NCBI GenBank assembly: GCA_964370315.1
Contig: CAYJIS010000055.1
Coordinates: forward strand, 1-13,215
Source of the DNA: CAYJFX01 sp964370315
Lineage (GTDB): Bacteria > Spirochaetota > Spirochaetia > Treponematales > Treponemataceae
Direction: 5' to 3'
Length of the DNA: 13,215 bases
Of this stretch, positions 7,717 through 13,071 are shown piece after piece. A program made the position numbers and the translations under genes. Every line of letters starts with the position of its first letter. Positions within the stretch are counted from its first letter, which is position 1. The notes under the pieces are model-generated. The model saw only the letters and a program-made list of their open reading frames with translations. It ran no database searches and had not been told where the DNA came from.

Positions 7717-7745
7717 ATTATATATCTTTTTTGATAAGAATACAA
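7717..7745 (-). promoter_or_regulatory. Promoter of the outer-membrane protein gene
   Basis: On the minus strand, TTGTAT (7740-7745), a 17-base spacer and a perfect TATAAT (7717-7722) lie 54 bases before the start codon. This leaves a leader of about 45 bases. Confidence 0.75.
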
Positions 7746-7772
7746 GTATTTGTTTTGTGTAAAAAAAACAGT

Positions 7773-7792
7773 GCAAAAAATAGTTTTTTTGC
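7773..7792. repeat. AT-rich inverted repeat next to the cyclase promoter
   Basis: GCAAAAAA (7773-7780) and TTTTTTGC (7785-7792) form an 8-bp perfect stem ending directly before the -35 hexamer. The adjoining GCTTG-T-CAAGC palindrome (7791-7801) overlaps the -35 itself. The A- and T-runs could act as bent DNA, an UP element or a regulator site. Confidence 0.45.
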
Positions 7793-7821
7793 TTGTCAAG
7801 CGCAAATTTGTGTGTTACAAT
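7793..7821 (+). promoter_or_regulatory. Promoter of the adenylate cyclase gene
   Basis: TTGTCA (7793-7798), a 17-base spacer and TACAAT (7816-7821) each match consensus at 5 of 6 positions. The start codon is 47 bases downstream. The 205-bp gap to the outer-membrane protein gene holds this promoter and its divergent partner. Confidence 0.75.
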
Positions 7822-7868
7822 TTTATTAGATTAGGTTTCTAAACAAATTATTAAAAAAAGAGGTTGAG

Positions 7869-8957
7869 ATGTCTGTAACAGAAACAATGACACACGCAGA
7901 AATTATTCAAAAAAAAATGACCGTTCAAGAAAAAATTCTTAAACAATTACGAGACTTTGTTAGTCAAGCACCAGAAAAATTATTATTTCATATCAATGTT
8001 TACAAGCTTGCAGAAAAAGCAAATATTGATCGGCCTGTAATGTTGGAAGCCTTTATCAGAGGTGTAAAAGAAGGGCTTTTTACACTTTCTTGGGTGTATC
8101 ATTGTCCTAGTTGTGGAGGGGTTGCAAATGAAGCGATTCGAGTGCATGAGGCTACACACGAAAATTATTGTGGAAACTGTAAAGTTGACTTTAAGAATGT
8201 CTTAGATAATACGGTAGAGGTATTTTTTAACGTTCACCCGCAAATGAGAAATCTGCCTAAAGTTTTTTCGGATGATTATTTGGGGGAGGTTATGAACGTA
8301 CTCACATCTGGTGAATATTTTATCTGGAAGAATGAATATACTATTCGGGGCGTAGAAGTTTTACAGAATAAGGCATACCGTGAATTAATGGGAGACGATG
8401 TTCTTTTAGATGACCAAAGCTTGGAGATAGAACATTCTGCGATTTTGTTTACTGACGTAAAAGGTTCGACCCAAATGTATACAAAACTCGGAGATGCAAA
8501 AGCTTTTCAATTAGTTCGCGAGCACTTTAGATTGTTGTTTAATGTTATAGAAGATTTTGATGGCGTACCTGTAAAAACTATTGGGGATGCAGTTATGGGT
8601 GTTTTTTATTCTCGAAAGGTAGCATTGGATTGCACTTTAGAAGCACAAAGGCGCTTGCAAGAGTACTATGGTGATAAAGATGGTGATGATAAAATCGAAG
8701 TCAAAATGGGGATTCACACAGGAACTACAATCGTTGTTACGCTTAATGACAGGGTTGACTACTTTGGGAATACGGTAAATACTGCTGCTCGAATACAAGG
8801 AGTCTCTAATCCAAATGAAGTTGTAGTTTCTGAACATGTGCTAGAATTTGATGGAATGCAAGATATTCTTAGAAAATACAATGTAAAAATGAAGAAAGAT
8901 AAAACACCATTTAAGGGATTACAAGGAAAACATATAATTTATCGATTAACGTTCTAA
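7869..8957 (+). CDS. Soluble class III adenylate cyclase with N-terminal zinc-ribbon (DUF5939-like) domain
   Basis: This 362-residue cytoplasmic enzyme should make cAMP from ATP. Residues about 20-125 form a DUF5939-like region with a four-cysteine zinc ribbon: C79 and C82, then C101 and C104. The catalytic domain covers about 188-362. Metal-binding aspartates are D196 (LFTDVKGST) and D240 (TIGDAV). The base-selecting pair is K236 and D297, the lysine/aspartate pair of adenylate rather than guanylate cyclases. Transition-state residues N304 and R308 are in GNTVNTAARI. There is no transmembrane segment or signal peptide, so the N-terminal domain probably senses an intracellular cue. The ATG has AGAGG five bases upstream and its own promoter. 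It is monocistronic and divergent from the outer-membrane protein gene. No cAMP-binding protein is encoded nearby. Confidence 0.9.
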   Translation: MSVTETMTHAEIIQKKMTVQEKILKQLRDFVSQAPEKLLFHINVYKLAEKANIDRPVMLEAFIRGVKEGLFTLSWVYHCPSCGGVANEAIRVHEATHENYCGNCKVDFKNVLDNTVEVFFNVHPQMRNLPKVFSDDYLGEVMNVLTSGEYFIWKNEYTIRGVEVLQNKAYRELMGDDVLLDDQSLEIEHSAILFTDVKGSTQMYTKLGDAKAFQLVREHFRLLFNVIEDFDGVPVKTIGDAVMGVFYSRKVALDCTLEAQRRLQEYYGDKDGDDKIEVKMGIHTGTTIVVTLNDRVDYFGNTVNTAARIQGVSNPNEVVVSEHVLEFDGMQDILRKYNVKMKKDKTPFKGLQGKHIIYRLTF

Positions 8958-9020
8958 AATTTAGTGTAAATTATAGAAAATACTTGAAAAATACAGGTAA
9001 AATTCACTTTTTTTGGAATA

Positions 9021-9045
9021 TTTTTGAATAAAAGGTATTCAAAAA
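9021..9045. repeat. Inverted repeat just upstream of the sugar-ATPase promoter
   Basis: TTTTTGAATA (9021-9030) and TATTCAAAAA (9036-9045) form a perfect 10-bp dyad with a 5-base centre, ending two bases before the -35 hexamer. It lacks a following T-run on the plus strand, so it is a poor terminator for the cyclase gene. A regulator-binding or UP-element role is possible. Confidence 0.5.
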
Positions 9046-9047
9046 AT

Positions 9048-9076
9048 TTGACAGGCTATGTTTTATGGGTTACAAT
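9048..9076 (+). promoter_or_regulatory. Promoter of the sugar ABC ATPase gene
   Basis: A perfect TTGACA (9048-9053), 17-base spacer and TACAAT (9071-9076) lie 34 bases before the ATG. This is among the strongest promoters in the window and fits abundant expression of a shared ATPase. Confidence 0.88.
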
Positions 9077-9094
9077 ATTATTATAAAATAAATT

Positions 9095-9101
9095 AAGGAG
9101 G
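9095..9101 (+). promoter_or_regulatory. Ribosome binding site that decides the ATPase start
   Basis: AAGGAGG here is nine bases before the ATG at 9111 but only three before an in-frame TTG at 9105. The spacing favours the ATG, which also gives the family-typical MAKVEL start. Confidence 0.75.
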
Positions 9102-9110
9102 CTTTTGGCT

Positions 9111-10223
9111 ATGGCAAAAGTTGAACTCAAAGGAATTGGAAAAGTATACGACGGAAATGTGCGTGCTGTTGATAATGTAAATATCAACATAGATGACAAA
9201 GAATTCGTTGTATTTGTTGGACCTTCAGGATGTGGTAAATCTACAACACTTCGTATGGTTGCGGGTTTAGAGGATATAACAGAAGGTGAATTATTAATTG
9301 ATGGGGAACTAATGAATGATGTTCCACCTAAAGACAGAAATATTGCAATGGTTTTTCAAAACTACGCATTATATCCTCACATGACTGTATATGATAACAT
9401 GGCTTTCGGATTAAAAATTCGAAAAACAGATAAAGCAGAAATTGAGCGCCGTGTAAACGAAGCTGCTCGTATTCTTGATATTGAAAAATTAATTGACCGA
9501 AAACCTAAAGCTCTTTCAGGTGGTCAACGACAACGTGTTGCTGTTGGACGTGCTATTGTTCGTAATCCAAAAGTATTCCTTTTTGATGAACCATTATCTA
9601 ATCTTGATGCAAAACTTCGTGTACAAATGCGTGCTGAAATTTCAGATCTTCACCACCGCTTGGACGCAACAATGATTTATGTAACACACGATCAAATTGA
9701 AGCTATGACTATGTCAGATAAAATTGTTGTTATGAAAGACGGAAAAGTACAACAAATTGGTACATCTCTTTATTTATACAATCATCCAATTAATAAATTC
9801 GTTGCAGGTTTTATTGGGTCACCTCCAATGAACTTCCTTTCAGTAAAAGTATTGGAAGAAGGCGGAAAAATTGTAGTAGATGAAGGCTCTTTCAAATTAA
9901 GTCCATCAGATGCACAAGCAAAGCACTTAAAGGCATACGTTGGTAAAGATGTATATTTTGGTATTAGACCAGAAGACCTAGAATTTGTTGCAACTCCTGC
10001 TTCTAAGAATAATATGCAATTAAAAGTGTCTGTTATTGAGCCTCTTGGAGCTGAAACACACCTTTATTTGAGCACAAAAAATCAATCAGTGATTTCTAGA
10101 ACAAACCCAGAAGTAACACTTCAAATTGGTGATGCTGCAAACTTCGTTCCAATTATGGAAAAAGGTAAATTCTTTGATAAAGACACTGAGCTAAATATCT
10201 GCGAAGAAGTAAAATCAGAATAA
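9111..10223 (+). CDS. ugpC: Carbohydrate ABC importer ATPase (MsmK/UgpC/MalK type)
   Basis: A 370-residue cytoplasmic ATPase that energises sugar or glycerol-phosphate importers. The nucleotide-binding domain (about 1-235) has Walker A GPSGCGKS (37-44), Q-loop Q83, signature LSGGQ (135-139), Walker B VFLFDE (155-160) and switch H193. The C-terminal regulatory TOBE/OB domain (about 240-370) includes YFGIRPEDLE. Length and layout match MsmK, UgpC and MalK closely, and these cannot be separated by sequence alone. No binding protein or permease is adjacent, and the gene has its own promoter and terminator. That suggests a shared ATPase serving several importers, as known for MsmK in streptococci. 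Codon usage looks enriched in apparently optimal codons, fitting high expression. Confidence 0.93.
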   Translation: MAKVELKGIGKVYDGNVRAVDNVNINIDDKEFVVFVGPSGCGKSTTLRMVAGLEDITEGELLIDGELMNDVPPKDRNIAMVFQNYALYPHMTVYDNMAFGLKIRKTDKAEIERRVNEAARILDIEKLIDRKPKALSGGQRQRVAVGRAIVRNPKVFLFDEPLSNLDAKLRVQMRAEISDLHHRLDATMIYVTHDQIEAMTMSDKIVVMKDGKVQQIGTSLYLYNHPINKFVAGFIGSPPMNFLSVKVLEEGGKIVVDEGSFKLSPSDAQAKHLKAYVGKDVYFGIRPEDLEFVATPASKNNMQLKVSVIEPLGAETHLYLSTKNQSVISRTNPEVTLQIGDAANFVPIMEKGKFFDKDTELNICEEVKSE

Positions 10224-10241
10224 ACAAAGGTTTGAGTGTAT

Positions 10242-10270
10242 GACCATCCGACTGGATGGTCTTTTTTTTT
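10242..10270 (+). terminator. Rho-independent terminator after the sugar ABC ATPase
   Basis: GACCATCC (10242-10249) pairs with GGATGGTC (10254-10261) around a tight GACT loop. Nine T residues follow (10262-10270). Confidence 0.95.
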
Positions 10271-10278
10271 GTAAGGTA

Positions 10279-10308
10279 TTGAAAAGCACTTGATAATAAT
10301 AGTATAAT
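10279..10308 (+). promoter_or_regulatory. Promoter of the TlpA-like redox cluster
   Basis: TTGAAA (10279-10284), an 18-base spacer and a perfect TATAAT (10303-10308) lie 18 bases before the lipoprotein ATG, immediately after the preceding terminator. Confidence 0.7.
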
Positions 10309-10326
10309 ATACATAGCGAGGTAAAA

Positions 10327-11409
10327 ATGAAACAACGACTTGTATTAGGTTTTATGGTGTTCCTATTTATTTTAAACACCATTTCGTGTGCCAAAAATGA
10401 TTTCGTATATAACGAAAATGAAATGACAACCCTTGGTGGTGAAACTCTTTTATTAAAAGAACGAGATGACGTAGTATATAGCCCTGATTTTGGTTTTGGG
10501 TTTGTTCTTCCTGAAACAATGTTGGATATGGTAAAAAAAGGAACGTTAGAAATTTATCCGGCATCTTCATCGCTAACAGCACTTATAGTATACTCTGAAG
10601 GAATATTCGACTTAATAGCAGCCTTTGATCCAGAAACAAGCTCCCAAGAAGAGCAAATTGCCATTCGTGAAGAAGTGAATAAGTATGTTTTTCAAGCAGG
10701 TGCAATTGCACGAGCAGATGTTCATATTGATCAACAAATGGTAAAAGATGAGTTGGCTGAAAATTATGCTAAAGTAGAAGAAATTGCCGAAAGCGATTTA
10801 TCTATATATTACTATGCTTACAATGAAGATTTTTCACATTTAATCTTAAAAGATACTGAGCAAGAAAAATTTGATACTTTGACAAGTGACCTTAGACGCT
10901 TTGAGGACAATATTTTCGTTTTTGATCCAGTTGGAGCTGTTGCTCCTGGTAACTCACAAACATCTGGAGTATCTTTATCGCAATTTGAAGTAGAAACTCT
11001 TGCAGGTGATACTGTTGATCAAACAATATTTGAGGACTACGATATTACAATGGTGAATGTATGGGCAACATGGTGCGGACCTTGTGTTAATGAAATGCCA
11101 GATATTGCACGTCTTCATAGTGAAATGCTTCCTGAAAATGCAAATTTAATAACGATTTTAACAGATGTTCCTGATGGATTAGAAGCAGCGAGCGAAATTT
11201 TAGCTTCTTCTAATGGGCAGTTTCCTGTATTACTTGCAAATGAAAGTTTAACAGGATTTTTAAGCACAGTAAGTGCAATACCTACTACAGTAATGGTAGA
11301 TTCTAACGGAAACATAGTTGGTACTCCGCTTGTTGGAGCTCCTCCAACAAATCCAGCAGAAATGTATTTAGATGCAATCGAAAATGCTCTTGCAGCAGTA
11401 AGTCAATAA
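10327..11409 (+). CDS. TlpA-like thioredoxin-fold lipoprotein
   Basis: A 360-residue exported thiol-disulphide oxidoreductase. The N-terminus has a hydrophobic stretch and a relaxed lipobox with C21 (NTISC), implying membrane anchoring outside the cytoplasm. Residues about 25-200 form an acidic region I do not recognise, with segments such as FGFGFVLPETM and a probable helical stretch at 104-155. Residues about 210-360 are a TlpA/AhpC-TSA thioredoxin domain with active site WCGPC (249-253) in VNVWATWCGPC and a cis-proline loop SAIPTTVMVD (P319). It is first in a cluster with a CXXC membrane peptide and a membrane polyferredoxin, which could supply its reducing power. GAGG precedes the ATG by five bases. 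The substrate is unknown: cytochrome maturation, disulphide repair and peroxide reduction are all possible. Confidence 0.87.
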   Translation: MKQRLVLGFMVFLFILNTISCAKNDFVYNENEMTTLGGETLLLKERDDVVYSPDFGFGFVLPETMLDMVKKGTLEIYPASSSLTALIVYSEGIFDLIAAFDPETSSQEEQIAIREEVNKYVFQAGAIARADVHIDQQMVKDELAENYAKVEEIAESDLSIYYYAYNEDFSHLILKDTEQEKFDTLTSDLRRFEDNIFVFDPVGAVAPGNSQTSGVSLSQFEVETLAGDTVDQTIFEDYDITMVNVWATWCGPCVNEMPDIARLHSEMLPENANLITILTDVPDGLEAASEILASSNGQFPVLLANESLTGFLSTVSAIPTTVMVDSNGNIVGTPLVGAPPTNPAEMYLDAIENALAAVSQ

Positions 11410-11419
11410 AAACAAAAGC

Positions 11420-11447
11420 CTTGACTATTTTTTAGTCAAGCCCTTTT
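11420..11447 (+). terminator. Leaky terminator/attenuator after the TlpA-like gene
   Basis: CTTGACTA (11420-11427) pairs with TAGTCAAG (11433-11440) around five Ts, followed by CCCTTTT. AAAAG upstream can pair with CTTTT beyond a small bulge. The T-run is short and interrupted by Cs, and the next small gene starts 20 bases later. Partial read-through is likely. Confidence 0.65.
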
Positions 11448-11466
11448 GTGAGGATTTATATATAAA

Positions 11467-11634
11467 ATGACTACAGATACAAAAAAATACCGAATCCTAC
11501 ACCGTAGGCTTATTAGCTATTCTTTACTCGTCGCTAGTATTGTTTTTGTTATACTTGGAATTATGCGCGGCGAAGCTCGCACTGTATTACAAAAGGCAGT
11601 TATTATTTGCTTAGAATGCATTGGTATAGGGTAA
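11467..11634 (+). CDS. Small CD1871A-type CXXC membrane protein
   Basis: A 55-residue protein: a basic cytoplasmic start (MTTDTKKYRILHRR), one transmembrane helix (about 16-32), then an RGEARTVLQKAVIICLECIGIG tail with C48 and C51 as the CXXC pair. The tail (VLxKAxxICLECIGIG pattern) matches the small CD1871A-family CXXC motif proteins known from Clostridioides and relatives; their function is not established. By the positive-inside rule the N-terminus is cytoplasmic and the CXXC would face outside, where it could exchange disulphides with the TlpA-like lipoprotein. The polyferredoxin gene follows within 36 bases. AGGA lies 12 bases before the ATG, a long spacing, so translation may be weak. 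It is short but strongly supported by the motif. Confidence 0.85.
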   Translation: MTTDTKKYRILHRRLISYSLLVASIVFVILGIMRGEARTVLQKAVIICLECIGIG

Positions 11635-11652
11635 TGAACAATGTACTATAAT
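11621..11652 (+). promoter_or_regulatory. Weak candidate promoter before the polyferredoxin
   Basis: A perfect TATAAT (11647-11652) lies 18 bases before the polyferredoxin ATG. The only upstream -35-like hexamer, TTGGTA (11621-11626), is 20 bases away, too far for a good promoter. It could be an internal secondary start. The -10 in this AT-rich gap may be chance. Confidence 0.25.
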
Positions 11653-11660
11653 AATGTGTG

Positions 11661-11664
11661 AGGA
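11661..11664 (+). promoter_or_regulatory. Ribosome binding site that decides the polyferredoxin start
   Basis: AGGA within GTGAGGA lies five bases before the ATG at 11670. An in-frame GTG at 11658 would itself be part of this ribosome site, so it is unlikely to be the start. Confidence 0.75.
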
Positions 11665-11669
11665 AACAA

Positions 11670-12602
11670 ATGAAGCAGTGGATTGAGAGAAATTATAGAT
11701 ATCTTATACAGTTTTGTGTAGCAGTTATTTCAAATTCATATATTGTGGGTTTTTTTACGGCCAGGATATATAATGGAAAATCAAAGTATGTATGTGTGCC
11801 AGGCTTAAATTGTTACTCATGCCCAGGAGCCCTGGGTTCTTGCCCCATTGGTGCATATCAAGCAGTTGTTGGAGGACGTACCAACGATATAACTTTGTAC
11901 GTTACAGGGGTGCTTGTTTTCTTTGGTGTTGTTTTTGCCCGTTTTGTTTGTGGTTTTTTGTGCCCTTTTGGATTTTTTCAAGACTTATTGTATAAAATTC
12001 CCTTGTTTCGCCTAAAAACAGAAAAACAAAAAGCTCAAACAATAAAGATTCCCAGAAAAATTGATGCGCCGTTACGATACGTAAAATATCTTATGCTATT
12101 AATTCCTGTTATGATTTTGCCTGTAATTGCGGTAAACCAATTTGGTATTGGTTCCCCCTATTTTTGCACATGGATTTGTCCTGTGGGATCCTTGCAAGGT
12201 GGTATTCCTCTGGTGAGTCAAAATGAAAGTTTACAACAAGCGGTAGGATTTTTGTTTAATTGGAAAATGACATTGCTTGGAATAATTACGTTTGGGTCAA
12301 TTATGTTGTACCGCCCTTTTTGTAAATACATTTGCCCTTTAGGCGCCTTTTATGCACTTTTTAATGGTGTGAGTTTTTATAAGATGGAAGTAGATTCCCA
12401 TTCTTGCACCCGGTGCGGAAAATGCGAAAGTGCTTGTCATATGCAAATTGACCCCATAAAAAAAATTAAAAAAGTAGATGCTCTTGAAGGTAAAAAGGCA
12501 CAATGCGGAAAGGTGCAAATATCATCAGCAGAATGCGTTCGGTGCGGTGACTGTAAGCATGCTTGCCCTGTAGGAAGCATTACGAGCGGCTTTAAGTTGT
12601 AG
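11670..12602 (+). CDS. Membrane-bound polyferredoxin, NapH/CcoG-like 4Fe-4S protein
   Basis: A 310-residue inner-membrane electron-transfer protein with about five transmembrane helices. After helix 1, a four-cysteine motif C42-x5-C48-x2-C51-x6-C58 (NCYSCPGALGSCPIG) is followed by three CxxxCP motifs at C94/C98, C166/C170 and C218/C222. A C-terminal cytoplasmic ferredoxin domain then carries two 4Fe-4S clusters: C246-C249-C252-C256 and C289-C292-C295-C299. The first cluster motif ends CHMQ instead of the usual CP. NapH and CcoG typically have two CxxxCP motifs, so this belongs to a separate clade that I recall near CD1871A-type peptides. The probable job is moving electrons across the membrane towards exported thiols, such as the TlpA-like protein. 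The ATG at 11670 is chosen from the AGGA spacing. Confidence 0.88.
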   Translation: MKQWIERNYRYLIQFCVAVISNSYIVGFFTARIYNGKSKYVCVPGLNCYSCPGALGSCPIGAYQAVVGGRTNDITLYVTGVLVFFGVVFARFVCGFLCPFGFFQDLLYKIPLFRLKTEKQKAQTIKIPRKIDAPLRYVKYLMLLIPVMILPVIAVNQFGIGSPYFCTWICPVGSLQGGIPLVSQNESLQQAVGFLFNWKMTLLGIITFGSIMLYRPFCKYICPLGAFYALFNGVSFYKMEVDSHSCTRCGKCESACHMQIDPIKKIKKVDALEGKKAQCGKVQISSAECVRCGDCKHACPVGSITSGFKL

Positions 12603-12617
12603 TGTTGTAAATTTCTC

Positions 12618-12647
12618 TTGACAAAAATGAAGGTTCTCTTATATAAT
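12618..12647 (+). promoter_or_regulatory. Promoter of the ArsR-family regulator operon
   Basis: A perfect TTGACA (12618-12623) and a perfect TATAAT (12642-12647) are separated by 18 bases. A dyad operator begins at the last base of the -10. The promoter lies 15 bases after the polyferredoxin stop. Confidence 0.9.
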
Positions 12648-12676
12648 TAACACATGAACAACTGCTCATGTGTTAA
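12647..12676. promoter_or_regulatory. ArsR/SmtB-type 12-2-12 operator
   Basis: TTAACACATGA (12647-12657) and TCATGTGTTAA (12666-12676) are perfect 11-bp inverted arms. The inner bases extend the symmetry to TGAACA and TGCTCA (one mismatch) around a central AC. This is the 12-2-12 layout of SmtB/CzrA operators. It covers the expected transcription start, so binding of the metal-free repressor would block initiation. Confidence 0.88.
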
Positions 12677-12695
12677 TGTGTTTTAGGAGGCCTTC

Positions 12696-12989
12696 ATGAG
12701 CGATAATCTAGACTTTGAACTTCTATATGACCTAGCTGATTTTTTTAAAGTATTTGGAGATACGACACGTATTAGAATACTATACGAACTTAGACAGTCA
12801 GAACTCTGTGTTGGAGACCTTGTAGAAAAGTTAAGCATGACACAATCAGCTGTTTCTCACCAATTAAAAATTTTGCGTCAAAGTAAGTTGGTAAAATATA
12901 GACGTGAAGGGAAAAACTTAATTTATTCTTTGTCTGATGCGCACGTTGTGTCGATTATTGACCAAGGAATAGAACACATAGAGGAATAG
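12696..12989 (+). CDS. ArsR/SmtB-family metal-responsive repressor, probably zinc-sensing
   Basis: A 97-residue winged-helix dimeric repressor of usual ArsR length. The DNA-binding part spans about 15-80, with recognition helix TQSAVSHQLKILRQ (49-62). The C-terminal helix carries D81, H83, H94 and E97 with spacing 2, 11 and 3, identical to the alpha-5 zinc site of SmtB (D104, H106, H117, E120) and like CzrA. The alpha-3 motif ELCVGDLV has only one cysteine (C38), so the arsenic/lead/cadmium-type thiolate site is unlikely. AGGAGG lies five bases before the ATG. The strong dyad operator over its promoter implies autorepression relieved by zinc or cobalt. It is followed 82 bases later by a His/Cys-rich gene, its likely target. 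Confidence 0.9.
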   Translation: MSDNLDFELLYDLADFFKVFGDTTRIRILYELRQSELCVGDLVEKLSMTQSAVSHQLKILRQSKLVKYRREGKNLIYSLSDAHVVSIIDQGIEHIEE

Positions 12990-12999
12990 CGTAAACGGC

Positions 13000-13048
13000 A
13001 TAAAAAGTTACGTATCAAAAGCTGATGTTTTTTCACGTAGCTTTTTAT
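13000..13048 (+). repeat. Long inverted repeat between repressor and metal-related gene
   Basis: ATAAAAAGTTACGT (13000-13013) and ACGTAGCTTTTTAT (13035-13048) pair over 14 positions with one G-U, around a 21-base loop. The right arm ends in a short T-run (13042-13046) followed by A residues. It could be a weak terminator or attenuator that lowers the downstream gene's level, or an mRNA processing signal. No second -10/-35 is evident in this gap. Confidence 0.5.
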
Positions 13049-13071
13049 AAAAGAGTAATAGGAGTAATAAA

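Noticed and set aside
9105..9110. TTG start two codons before the sugar ATPase ATG
   Set aside because: It is only three bases from AAGGAGG, too close; the ATG at 9111 has proper spacing and the typical family start.
11658..11669. GTG start four codons before the polyferredoxin ATG
   Set aside because: The GTG is part of the GTGAGGA ribosome site that serves the ATG at 11670.
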